15,797 nucleotides of DNA from CADAWZ01 sp045114665 (GTDB lineage: Bacteria > Vulcanimicrobiota > CADAWZ01). Shown here piece after piece: positions 1 to 7,369 of the stretch (positions are counted from its first letter, which is position 1; each line of letters starts with the position of its first letter). The notes beneath the pieces were generated by a model. That model was not told the origin of the DNA. It did not search any database and was given only the letters and a program-made list of their open reading frames with translations. The position numbers and the translations under genes are program-made. The stretch lies in NCBI GenBank assembly GCA_045114665.1, contig JBGUKW010000110.1, forward strand, positions 1 through 15,797, in the 5' to 3' direction.

Positions 1-78
1 AAAAAAAAGAAAGAAGCAGTAAGAAATATCCGTGAGGATTTCAATTTCTCGATGTGAGTATATTTAATCACATTTTGA

Positions 79-621
79 GTAGCAGATTATCTTTTATTAT
101 CAACTTTAGTCAAAAGCATACAAGAAAATGGTCTTATAGGTTTTTATTTTAATAATAGAATTGGAGCTCCTGAAACATCTGCATTAATTGATTTTCCATG
201 TATTGATTTATTAACGCAAATTATTATTTGGATTATATCTTGTTTTACAGTAAGTGTTCCAAGAATAATCTATTCATATTTAATAATAACATTTGTCTTA
301 AATTCTGCCAGTATGGCTTGGTTTTTAAGAAAACTAAAAATAAATGTTGAATGTACATTTGTAATAAGTTTGTTATTTTCTTTTTCCTATTATCATTTTT
401 ATCGATATATATGCCATATCACATTGTCCAATTATATGTCTTTTGCAATAACAATGTATTTGGTATGTTGTATATTAGATATATTTGAAAATGAGAATAA
501 ATATACAATATTAACTTCTTCAATATTATTGGGAATGGGAAACCAATATTATTGTTTTTTTGGTCTTATTTTAATTTTACTTGCCTATATTTTTAAATTT
601 ATATCAAACAGCAAACAGTAA
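79..621 (+). pseudogene. N-terminal fragment of GT-C-like membrane sugar transferase (broken)
   Basis: The open frame runs from just after a TGA at 76-78 to the TAA at 619-621; its first ATG is only at 313. The translation keeps the hallmarks of the N-terminal half of a large polytopic membrane protein family found in polysaccharide loci. These include a KSIQENG segment, a GAPE..ALIDFP segment (loop between the first helices), several hydrophobic helices, and an HFYR...HITLSNY segment like the family's HF.R..HL.LS.Y. The residues before KSIQENG match the family only up to a VADY segment, and I find no normal start or first helix upstream, so the 5' end looks lost. The product would be a membrane-embedded transferase using a lipid-linked sugar donor, by family inference. 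The frame ends at a heptamer repeat and the rest of the protein continues in another frame from about 597/630. It is probably non-functional unless the frame is restored. Confidence 0.65.
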
Positions 622-625
622 ACGG
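605..625 (+). repeat. Short heptanucleotide tandem repeat at the frame break
   Basis: Two perfect copies of CAAACAG (605-611 and 612-618) are followed by a degenerate third copy, TAAACGG (619-625). The TAA that ends the N-terminal fragment lies at 619-621. Removing two 7-bp units (14 bp) in silico joins the upstream frame to the downstream frame without a stop, so gain of repeat units would explain the break. With only two perfect units, chance similarity cannot be excluded. Confidence 0.5.
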
Positions 626-629
626 TAAA

Positions 630-1826
630 ATGATGACAATAAAAAATATAATTTTTTTTATTGTTATTGCTTCGGCTATAATTGGATTATTTCCCAAAAT
701 TTATTATTCCTTATGTAATGGCGTAAATACAGAAATTACAAGAAGAGAAATAAGAGAACAAGAAATATTTGGATTAAAAATAACTAAATTATTTATTCCA
801 AATGGAAATTCAAAAATTAAACTATTTAGAGATATTTCTCAAAAATATTCAAATGAATGTTTTAATAAGTTGAATGAAAATGAGAGTAGTTATTTAGGGG
901 TAATAGCATCAATAGGTTTTATTGCTCTATTTTCCTTATTTATATATTCCTTTATAAAAAAAGACAAATCAAATACAAAAACTTGGCTATTAATAGACTT
1001 TTCATCTTTTTCATCTATTTTTTTAATATTATTTGCAACAATAGGTGGTTTTGGTTATATTTTTAATATGATATTTACACCTATAATTAGATGTCAAAAT
1101 CGTGTTTCAATTTTTATAATGGGATTATCTCTTCTTATTTTGGCTATTATTATAAACAAAATTTCAGAAAATAAAAAATTGTATTCTTATATAATTTGTT
1201 TTATTATATTAGTAGTTGGAATGTTTGAACAGTATGAAATAAAAATTTTTGATTATACAGTATTAGCACAACCACAAAAAAAATATGAAACATTCTTTTC
1301 ATTTGTAGAGAAAAAACTTCCAAAAAATTCTATGATTTATCAATTACCTTATATTGACTTTCCAGAAGGTTTTTATTTAAATAATCTTGTTGAATATAAA
1401 CATTCTATAGGTTATCTATTTTCAAAAAATCTAAAATGGTCGTATGGAGGTATAAGAGGTAGAAATTTAATAGCTCAAAAACTGAATATTGATAATGGTA
1501 TGAGTTATTCTTTTTTGGAAAATATAAAAAAAAGTGGATTCAACGCAATATATATTGATATTGATGGATATGAAGATGAAGGTAAAGAAATTCTAAATTT
1601 TTATAATTCTTTAAATATAAAACCAATAATATCAGAAGATAAAAAACTTTATGTTTATGAACTATCAAATGTTAAATTAAATAGTCTAAAAGAATTAAGT
1701 TCAAAATATATTTTTGATAAAAAAGTGAAAAATGTTTCAGAATTCATCATAGAAATAATGAATAAAAATGATATTACTAAAACAGATAAAGAATTTAATG
1801 ATTTAGTAAATGGTATTGTAAATTAA
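630..1826 (+). CDS. C-terminal part of GT-C-like membrane sugar transferase (probably a broken gene)
   Basis: This 398-residue ORF looks like the C-terminal two-thirds of the protein whose N-terminal part ends at 621. About five hydrophobic helices lie at roughly residues 5-25, 88-108, 118-140, 158-176 and 185-200. A soluble tail follows. Family-like motifs are a G-N-x-E-x3-R segment followed by EIFGLKITKLFIP (about 30-56), NESSYLG (84-90), CQNRVSIF (155-162), YQLPYIDFPE (237-246) and LKWSYGGIRGR (268-278). The last two are typical of large O-antigen or polysaccharide membrane proteins related to GT-C glycosyltransferases. The role is inferred: transfer of a sugar from a polyprenyl-phosphate donor on the outer face of the membrane. 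The ATG at 630 has no convincing ribosome site, and the frame is open upstream back to about 597. I therefore read it as a fragment, not an independent gene. The same frame continues past the TAA into a DUF4214 domain. Confidence 0.65.
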   Translation: MMTIKNIIFFIVIASAIIGLFPKIYYSLCNGVNTEITRREIREQEIFGLKITKLFIPNGNSKIKLFRDISQKYSNECFNKLNENESSYLGVIASIGFIALFSLFIYSFIKKDKSNTKTWLLIDFSSFSSIFLILFATIGGFGYIFNMIFTPIIRCQNRVSIFIMGLSLLILAIIINKISENKKLYSYIICFIILVVGMFEQYEIKIFDYTVLAQPQKKYETFFSFVEKKLPKNSMIYQLPYIDFPEGFYLNNLVEYKHSIGYLFSKNLKWSYGGIRGRNLIAQKLNIDNGMSYSFLENIKKSGFNAIYIDIDGYEDEGKEILNFYNSLNIKPIISEDKKLYVYELSNVKLNSLKELSSKYIFDKKVKNVSEFIIEIMNKNDITKTDKEFNDLVNGIVN

Positions 1827-1856
1827 AATAATGATATTTATCTAAAACTTTATAAG

Positions 1857-2045
1857 ATGGAATTTAATAGCATATCTAAACTATCTGATAAGAATTTTAT
1901 TAATTATTTGTATAATACATTTTTTAAAAGAAATGAGTATGAAAATGAACAAATGTATTGGCTACAGGCAATTAAAGAAGGTATAACAAGAGAAGAAATT
2001 TATTGTATATTTTTGAATTCTAAAGAATTTAGAAATATACAATAA
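1857..2045 (+). CDS. DUF4214-domain fragment
   Basis: This 62-residue ORF consists almost entirely of one DUF4214-like repeat. It has an FINYLYNTFFKR start like the family's FV..LY...LGR, a central YWLQAIKEG, and a TREEIYCIFLNSKEF end like SR.EV...F..S.EF. DUF4214 domains occur in surface and polysaccharide-related proteins, often as C-terminal modules; their function is unknown. No ribosome site precedes 1857. The frame is the same as that of the upstream membrane protein, and the 30 bp between them contain no stop other than the TAA at 1824-1826. It may therefore be the C-terminal module of the upstream protein cut off by a nonsense mutation. The alternative is a small free-standing protein, which I consider less likely. 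Confidence 0.55.
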   Translation: MEFNSISKLSDKNFINYLYNTFFKRNEYENEQMYWLQAIKEGITREEIYCIFLNSKEFRNIQ

Positions 2046-2065
2046 ATTAGATATGGAGATGTAAT

Positions 2066-2842
2066 ATGAAAGTTGTTATTTTAGCAGGTGGATTTGGCAC
2101 AAGAATAAGTGAAGAAAGTCATTTAAAGCCTAAACCGATGTTGGAGATAGGCGGAAAACCTATTCTTTGGCATATAATGAAAGAATATTCATATTATGGC
2201 TATAATGATTTCATAATATGTGCAGGTTATAAACAACATGTCATTAAAGAATGGTTCGCAAATTATTATTTACATAATAGTGATATTACTTTTGATTTTT
2301 CGCAGGGTGGCAAAATGGAAATTCACAAGACTTTTTCAGAGTCTTGGAAAGTTACGATCGTTGATACAGGTTTAAATACAATGACAGGAGGAAGAATCAA
2401 GAGAATACAGCCTTATGTTGGAAATGAACCATTTTTGATGACTTATGGTGATGGTGTCAGTGATATAAATATAAATGAACTTGTAAAATACCATAAATCA
2501 AATAATAGTGTTGCTACAATAACAGCTGCAAAAGTAGATCAGAGATTTGGAGTTTTGAATATATCTGAAAATAAAGTTACATCATTTAGAGAAAAAAGCC
2601 AAATTGATGGTGGGCGTATTAATGCAGGTTATATGGTTTTGGAGTCCAAAATTTTTGATTACATTAAAGATGATTCAACTGTTTTTGAAAAAGAACCAAT
2701 GGAAACACTCGCAAATAATGGTCTTTTAACAGCTTATCTATTTGATGGTTATTGGCAGTGTATGGACACTAAAAGAGAAATGGATTTGTTGAATAAATTA
2801 TGGGATGAAAATAGAGCACCTTGGAAAACTTGGAAAGATTAG
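2066..2842 (+). CDS. rfbF: Glucose-1-phosphate cytidylyltransferase
   Basis: This enzyme makes CDP-glucose and pyrophosphate from CTP and glucose-1-phosphate (EC 2.7.7.33) in the cytoplasm, the entry step to CDP-3,6-dideoxyhexoses. The 258 residues match the family's usual length. The nucleotidyltransferase signature LAGGFGTR is at residues 6-13, followed by KPKPM (21-25) with the conserved lysines. The metal-binding region is GDGVSD (128-133), and the C-terminal GYWQCMDTKREMD segment is characteristic of RfbF rather than of RmlA or GalU. The start is supported by GGAG at 2055-2058, seven bases before the ATG. It is the first intact gene of a tight cassette with rfbH and rfbG. I saw no clear promoter directly upstream, so transcription may enter from the decayed gene region. 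Identification is close to certain; the final sugar is not determined by this gene. Confidence 0.95.
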   Translation: MKVVILAGGFGTRISEESHLKPKPMLEIGGKPILWHIMKEYSYYGYNDFIICAGYKQHVIKEWFANYYLHNSDITFDFSQGGKMEIHKTFSESWKVTIVDTGLNTMTGGRIKRIQPYVGNEPFLMTYGDGVSDININELVKYHKSNNSVATITAAKVDQRFGVLNISENKVTSFREKSQIDGGRINAGYMVLESKIFDYIKDDSTVFEKEPMETLANNGLLTAYLFDGYWQCMDTKREMDLLNKLWDENRAPWKTWKD

Positions 2843-2853
2843 GAATTTGTAAA

Positions 2854-3810
2854 ATGAAAAAAGTAGTAAGTATTGCTATTCCAACATTTAATGAAGAAGA
2901 AAATATAAAGCCTTTAACAGAGGCTGTTATCGAAGAAATAGAAAAAAATTTACCAGAATATGATTATGAGATTTTAATCATAGACAATGACTCAACAGAT
3001 AATACACGCCCTATTATAAGAGAATTGTGTAAAAATAATAAGAAAATAAAAGCTATTTTTAATGAAAAAAATTTTGGTCCAGAAAATTCGCCATATTTTG
3101 GATTATTACAAACAACAGGAGATTGCTCTATATTATTTTCAGCAGATTTTCAAGATCCATTGGAAATGATACATAAAATGGTGAGAGAATGGGAAAAAGG
3201 TTACAAAGTCATAGCAGCTGTTAAATCAAAAAGTAATGAATTTTTTCTAACTCGCTTTTTGCGTACAATGTGTTATAAAGTCATAAAAAAAATTTCTTCT
3301 ACTGAAATAATAGAACATTTTACAGGTTTTGGCTGTTATGATAGAAGTATTCTTGATATACTCAGAAAAATAGACGATCCTATTCCTTTTTTGAGAGGTA
3401 TTATTTCAGAATTTGCTTCAAATAAATTAGAAATGCCTTATGAACAGCAAGAGAGAAGAGCAGGAAAAAGTCATATAAAATTTTTTACACTATATGACAT
3501 GGCAATGAGAAGTGTTACTTCTTATACTAAAATAGGCATCCGCTTTGCAAGTTTTTTGGGCTATATTGTAGCATTATTTAGTTTTATTATTGGAATGGTC
3601 TATTTTGTTTTAAAATTATTACATTGGTATGATTTTGGATTTGGAATTCCAGTTATTCTAATAGGCATGTTTTTTTTAGGGGCAGTTCAACTAATTTTTC
3701 TTGGATTAATTGGAGAATATATTTTCACAATTAATAAAAGATTGATGAATAGACCACTTGTTGTAATAAAAGAAAAAATTAATTTTGATGAGGAAAAAGA
3801 AGATGTTTAA
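2854..3810 (+). CDS. GT2 family glycosyltransferase, polyprenyl-phosphate (GtrB/DPM-like) type
   Basis: This 318-residue protein has an N-terminal GT-A fold followed by two membrane helices (about 230-255 and 263-290). That is the architecture of enzymes such as GtrB that load a sugar from a nucleotide donor onto undecaprenyl phosphate. Visible signatures are SIAIPTFNEEENI (6-18), IDNDSTDNT (43-51), the metal/donor region SADFQDP (96-102), and RRAGKS (201-206), which resembles the R..G.S motif before the helices. I chose the ATG at 2854, not the earlier in-frame TTG at 2821: the latter lies inside rfbF, whereas AGGA at 2841-2844 sits at a plausible distance from 2854 and the conserved domain begins there. 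It starts 11 bp after rfbF. The donor may be the CDP-sugar made by the cassette, but nothing in the sequence proves this. Confidence 0.85.
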   Translation: MKKVVSIAIPTFNEEENIKPLTEAVIEEIEKNLPEYDYEILIIDNDSTDNTRPIIRELCKNNKKIKAIFNEKNFGPENSPYFGLLQTTGDCSILFSADFQDPLEMIHKMVREWEKGYKVIAAVKSKSNEFFLTRFLRTMCYKVIKKISSTEIIEHFTGFGCYDRSILDILRKIDDPIPFLRGIISEFASNKLEMPYEQQERRAGKSHIKFFTLYDMAMRSVTSYTKIGIRFASFLGYIVALFSFIIGMVYFVLKLLHWYDFGFGIPVILIGMFFLGAVQLIFLGLIGEYIFTINKRLMNRPLVVIKEKINFDEEKEDV

Positions 3811-4792
3811 AGATAAAAATATTTTGATAACAGGGGCAACAGGTCTAATAGGAAGTCATTTAGCAAATAAATTGTCAGAAGAAAAAGCAAATCTAATATT
3901 GGTAGGCAGAAATATTCAAAAATTAGACTCTGTTTTTGAAAATAATGACAATATAAAAAAAATAGCCTGTGATATAACAGCTGATTTGCCAGATAACTTA
4001 CCTGAACTTGATTATATTTTTCATGCTGCAGGACCAATATCTGGAAATGACATAAAACAATATCCAGTAAATTTAATAAAAGCAAATATTTTTGGTCTTA
4101 TGAACTGTTTTGAATTTTTGAGAAAACAAAAAGAAAGAACAGGAAAAACTGGAAGAATTATAGTTTTTTCATCTGCCACTGTCTATGGAATTAATAAACA
4201 AGATAAGGATATATCATTAAAAGAAGAAGAAACAGAAACAGCTGATTCTTTGGACTTTATACAGTCTATCTATTCAGAATCAAAAAGAATAGTTGAAGTC
4301 ATTGCTAAATCATATTATAAGCAATATGAAATTGAAACAGTAATTGCAAGAATTGCCTATGCTTATGGATACACAAAATTTGCTCCACAAACAGCATTTT
4401 ATGAATTCATAAAAAAAGCGATAAATGGCGAAGATATCATTTTGAATAATCCACAAATTCCAAGAAGAGATAATATATATGTTGAAGATGTTGTATCAGG
4501 ACTTTTACTTCTTGCAGAAAATGGAATATCTGGTGAATCATATAATTTGTCATCAAATGGAGATGAAAGCAATTTTAAAGGAATGGACGAGATGGCAAAT
4601 ATTATTGTTGACTGCGTAAATAAAAAATTTGGCAAAAATACAAAAGTAATTGATCCTGAAAACAAGAATAGAAAACCTGGAACAATGCTGAATAATTCTA
4701 AAATAAAATCACTTGGTTGGAAAATTAATACAGATATTGTAACTGGAATAGAAAAAACTGTTGAAAAATTTATTAATTTGATGAGGGAATAA
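3803..4792 (+). CDS. NAD(P)-dependent sugar-nucleotide epimerase/reductase (extended SDR)
   Basis: This 329-residue extended short-chain dehydrogenase has the Rossmann motif GATGLIG at 11-17 and a DYIFHAAG strand (70-77). The active site has SSATVYG (123-129) and YSESK (Y157, K161). Such enzymes epimerise, dehydrate or reduce nucleotide sugars in the cytoplasm. In this cassette the likeliest job is to act on the C4 keto group of a CDP-deoxysugar, for example as the final reductase like YerF or as an epimerase. The sequence alone does not tell which. I chose the ATG at 3803 over upstream in-frame ATGs at 3785 and 3788. A purine-rich GAGG (3790-3793) sits in front of it, and the NAD-binding domain then starts at the usual distance. 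It overlaps the glycosyltransferase gene by 8 bp, indicating translational coupling. Confidence 0.88.
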   Translation: MFKDKNILITGATGLIGSHLANKLSEEKANLILVGRNIQKLDSVFENNDNIKKIACDITADLPDNLPELDYIFHAAGPISGNDIKQYPVNLIKANIFGLMNCFEFLRKQKERTGKTGRIIVFSSATVYGINKQDKDISLKEEETETADSLDFIQSIYSESKRIVEVIAKSYYKQYEIETVIARIAYAYGYTKFAPQTAFYEFIKKAINGEDIILNNPQIPRRDNIYVEDVVSGLLLLAENGISGESYNLSSNGDESNFKGMDEMANIIVDCVNKKFGKNTKVIDPENKNRKPGTMLNNSKIKSLGWKINTDIVTGIEKTVEKFINLMRE

Positions 4793-4794
4793 TC

Positions 4795-6138
4795 ATGTTT
4801 GAAAATTATACAGAAGAAAAGGCAAGAAAAGAGATTCTTTCACTTGTGGAAGAATACTGTAATAAATTTCATAAAAAAGTTGAATACAAAGACGGAGATA
4901 GAATCCCCTATGCTTCTCGTGTCTATGATTCAAAAGAGATGACAAATTTAGTTGATTCATCATTGGAATTTTGGCTTACATCAGGAAGATATACAAGAGA
5001 ATTTGAAAAAAAGTTTGCAGAATATTTAAATATAAAATATTGTTCTTTGGTAAATTCTGGTTCTTCTGCAAATTTACTTGCATTTATGACATTGACATCC
5101 CCACTTTTGAAAGAACGACAGGTAAAAAGAGGAGATGAAATGATAACAGTTGCAGCTGGTTTTCCAACTACTGTTACTCCTGCACTTCAATATGGAGTTG
5201 TACCTGTTTTTGTAGATGTAACTATTCCTCAATATAACATAGATGTAACTTGTTTAGAAAAAGCATTGTCAGATAAGACAAAAGTTGTCATGATTGCCCA
5301 TACACTTGGAAATCCATTTGATTTAAAAACAGTTTCTGACTTTTGCAAAAAAAATAATCTTTGGCTTATTGAAGATAATTGTGATGCACTTGGTTCTAAA
5401 TATACGATTGACGGAAAAGAATATCTTACAGGAACTGTCGGAGATATTGGAACATCGAGTTTTTATCCTCCACACCACATGACAATGGGTGAAGGTGGAG
5501 CTGTCTATACAAATAATCCTCTTCTTCACAAAATAATTAGATCGATTAGAGATTGGGGAAGAGAATGTATGTGTAGTTCAGGACAAGACAATCTATGTGG
5601 TCATCGTTTTGATGGTCAATTTGGAGAATTGCCAAGAGGATATGATCACAAATATGTATATTCTCATTTCGGATATAATTTGAAGGCTACAGACATGCAA
5701 GCAGCAATAGGAGTTGCTCAGATAGAAAAGTTTCCACAATTTGTAGAAAGAAGAAAACACAATTTTTCAAGATTACTTACAAATTTAAAAAATGCAAATG
5801 TTGAAGAAAAACTTATATTGCCTGTTCCATGTGAAAATAGCGATCCAAGTTGGTTTGGTTTTATGCTGACTTGTAAAAATGGAACAGACAGAAATAAAAT
5901 TGTAAGATATATAGAAAATAAAAAGATTCAAACAAGAATGTTATTTGCAGGCAACATAATTAAACATCCTTGTTTTGACAGTATTAGAAATACAAATGCC
6001 TATAGAGTTGTTGGAAATTTAGAAAATACCGATTACATAATGAACAATACATTTTGGATCGGTGTATATCCTGGAATGACAGATAAAATGATTGACAAAA
6101 TGTCAAATACAATTATAGAAGCATTGGAACTGCAATGA
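4795..6138 (+). CDS. rfbH: CDP-4-dehydro-6-deoxyglucose 3-dehydratase (E1, RfbH)
   Basis: This is a PMP-dependent [2Fe-2S] enzyme of the DegT/StrS fold that removes the C3 hydroxyl of CDP-4-keto-6-deoxyglucose. It normally works with a reductase partner (E3, DdhD/AscD). The aminotransferase Lys is replaced by His in SSFYPPHHMTMGEGG (H227 is the likely substitute), which separates RfbH from true sugar aminotransferases. Candidate cluster ligands are C196 (EDNC), C258, C260 and C268: a C-x61-C-x1-C-x7-C pattern against the family's C-x57-C-x1-C-x7-C as I recall it. The four extra residues fall in the loop around 203-214. Further family signatures are GYDHKYVYSHFGYN and DPSWFGF. The length of 447 residues is normal. 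It begins 2 bp after the SDR stop with GAGGGA just upstream, and ends in an ATGA overlap with the next gene. No E3 gene is visible in this window. Confidence 0.95.
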   Translation: MFENYTEEKARKEILSLVEEYCNKFHKKVEYKDGDRIPYASRVYDSKEMTNLVDSSLEFWLTSGRYTREFEKKFAEYLNIKYCSLVNSGSSANLLAFMTLTSPLLKERQVKRGDEMITVAAGFPTTVTPALQYGVVPVFVDVTIPQYNIDVTCLEKALSDKTKVVMIAHTLGNPFDLKTVSDFCKKNNLWLIEDNCDALGSKYTIDGKEYLTGTVGDIGTSSFYPPHHMTMGEGGAVYTNNPLLHKIIRSIRDWGRECMCSSGQDNLCGHRFDGQFGELPRGYDHKYVYSHFGYNLKATDMQAAIGVAQIEKFPQFVERRKHNFSRLLTNLKNANVEEKLILPVPCENSDPSWFGFMLTCKNGTDRNKIVRYIENKKIQTRMLFAGNIIKHPCFDSIRNTNAYRVVGNLENTDYIMNNTFWIGVYPGMTDKMIDKMSNTIIEALELQ

Positions 6139-7175
6139 AAAATATTCAACTATTAGATTGTACTTTAAGAGATGGCGGATTTGGTCTTGAAGACGCTTTT
6201 TATAAAAATTTGTCTAATTTAAAATTTTCTTTGGAAGATATAGATATTGTGGCAAATCAAATTTCTAATGCAAATGTTGATATTGTCGAGATTGGAGCTA
6301 TAGAAATTTCTAAAGATGATAAAACAGAATTTGCAATTTATCAAAAAATTGAAGATATTTCGAAAAAGATTCCAAAAACAAACAAAAAAGGACAAATATT
6401 TTCAGTTCTTTACAGGGGACCTGATACGCCTATTGAAAATATACCTGATTGGAATGAAAATTTAATAACTGGAGTTAGAGTAATTCTAAGGTATTCAGAA
6501 TTAAAAAAATCTTTAGAATTTTGTAAATCACTTTCAAAAAAAGGATACAAAACTTTTGTTCAGCCTATGCTGACTATGAGATATTCTGAAGATGAAATTG
6601 ACATGCTAATAGATTATGCAAATGATATGAATGCCTATGCCCTTTATTTTGTTGACAGTTATGGATATATGCAAAAATCAGATATTGAGCGTTTTTTTTA
6701 TAGATATAATGAAAAATTAAATCCAAATATCAAAATAGGATTTCATGCACATAACAACATGAATTTAGCATTTTCAAATGCTATTGCTTTTTTAAATATA
6801 GAAAATAAGGACAGAGATATAATAGTGGATTCATGTATAACTGGAATGGGTCAAGGGGCAGGAAATCTGCAGACAGAGATAATTTCAGATCATCTAAATA
6901 AATATTTTGGCAAAAATTATGACTATGGATATATTCTTGATGCTTGTGATGTCATAGAAAAATATTGTGAACCAGTTTTGTGGGGCTATTCTGTTACAAG
7001 ACTTCTTCCTGCAATACATCAAGTCGCATATAAATATTCTGTCATGTTAAGAGCAAAACATAAATTTTCCTATAGAGAAATAAATGATATTTTGTCAAAT
7101 ATCCCTGAATCCTTACGACACAGATACACGGAGGAGAATCTATTAAAATTGTTAAGAGATCTTTTTTTTATGTAA
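6135..7175 (+). CDS. DRE-TIM metallolyase, HMGL-like aldolase (4-hydroxy-2-oxovalerate aldolase-like)
   Basis: This 346-residue TIM-barrel enzyme belongs to the HMG-CoA lyase / 4-hydroxy-2-oxovalerate aldolase / isopropylmalate synthase superfamily. The N-terminal LLDCTLRDGG (6-15) carries the catalytic R12-D13 pair. GFHAHNN (202-208) provides the metal-binding histidines H204 and H206. GMGQGAGN (237-244) is the glycine-rich loop. The C-terminal 60-70 residues are not a recognisable leucine-regulatory or DmpG dimerisation domain. Such enzymes make or break a C-C bond next to a 2-oxo acid using a divalent metal. The gene overlaps rfbH by 4 bp and precedes a ThDP enzyme, so it probably supplies, or acts on, a keto acid or branched-sugar intermediate. 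That role is inference. The family call is firm, the substrate unknown. Confidence 0.85.
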   Translation: MKNIQLLDCTLRDGGFGLEDAFYKNLSNLKFSLEDIDIVANQISNANVDIVEIGAIEISKDDKTEFAIYQKIEDISKKIPKTNKKGQIFSVLYRGPDTPIENIPDWNENLITGVRVILRYSELKKSLEFCKSLSKKGYKTFVQPMLTMRYSEDEIDMLIDYANDMNAYALYFVDSYGYMQKSDIERFFYRYNEKLNPNIKIGFHAHNNMNLAFSNAIAFLNIENKDRDIIVDSCITGMGQGAGNLQTEIISDHLNKYFGKNYDYGYILDACDVIEKYCEPVLWGYSVTRLLPAIHQVAYKYSVMLRAKHKFSYREINDILSNIPESLRHRYTEENLLKLLRDLFFM

Positions 7176-7369
7176 TTTAACGCCTTATGCGAGTTGATCA
7201 ATATTTTAAAATCTCCTCAAGAAAGCTTCTATTTAGCCATGCAGTGACAAAATGGCAGTAAATAGGCATATATTTGGTAGTTTTCAGAAACTTTTTATTT
7301 ACTTATTTTTTTGAATTAATAAACTCCTAACAAGTGAACTAAAAATTTGACAGATGACAAAAAAATAAT
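7176..7369 (+). other. 194-bp intra-operon gap with a 24-codon ORF
   Basis: All other neighbours in this operon overlap or lie within 11 bp, so this gap stands out. It holds a 24-codon ORF (7187-7261) whose first residues, MRVDQYFKIS, loosely resemble the start of small S4-domain RNA-binding proteins, but it ends far too early and no ribosome site is obvious. A weak 5-bp AGTTT/AAACT hairpin (7279-7292) is followed by a T-rich tract. A TTGACA at 7347-7352 has no matching -10 before the next start codon. I see no convincing gene or promoter here. Confidence 0.4.

Noticed and set aside
1..57. C-terminus of an upstream gene (Lys-rich 18-codon open frame)
   Set aside because: Too short to recognise any family; it may be chance, so I did not list it as a gene.
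52..78. Alternative genetic code (TGA read as sense) to extend the first gene
   Set aside because: TGA ends rfbH, the ThDP gene and prs at expected positions, so it is a normal stop here.
2821..2853. Earlier TTG start for the GT2 gene
   Set aside because: It lies inside rfbF, adds residues unlike the family, and the ATG at 2854 has a better-placed AGGA.
3807..4665. Minus-strand ORFs opposite the SDR gene
   Set aside because: They are antisense shadows of a well-supported gene, with low-complexity Leu/Phe/Ser-rich translations and no ribosome site.
7187..7261. 24-codon ORF as a genuine S4-domain protein gene
   Set aside because: Only the first ten residues resemble the family, the rest does not, and no ribosome site is visible.
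7279..7310. Weak hairpin plus T-rich tract after the aldolase as a terminator
   Set aside because: The stem is only 5 AT-rich base pairs and the T tract is interrupted; termination there would also split a functionally linked operon.
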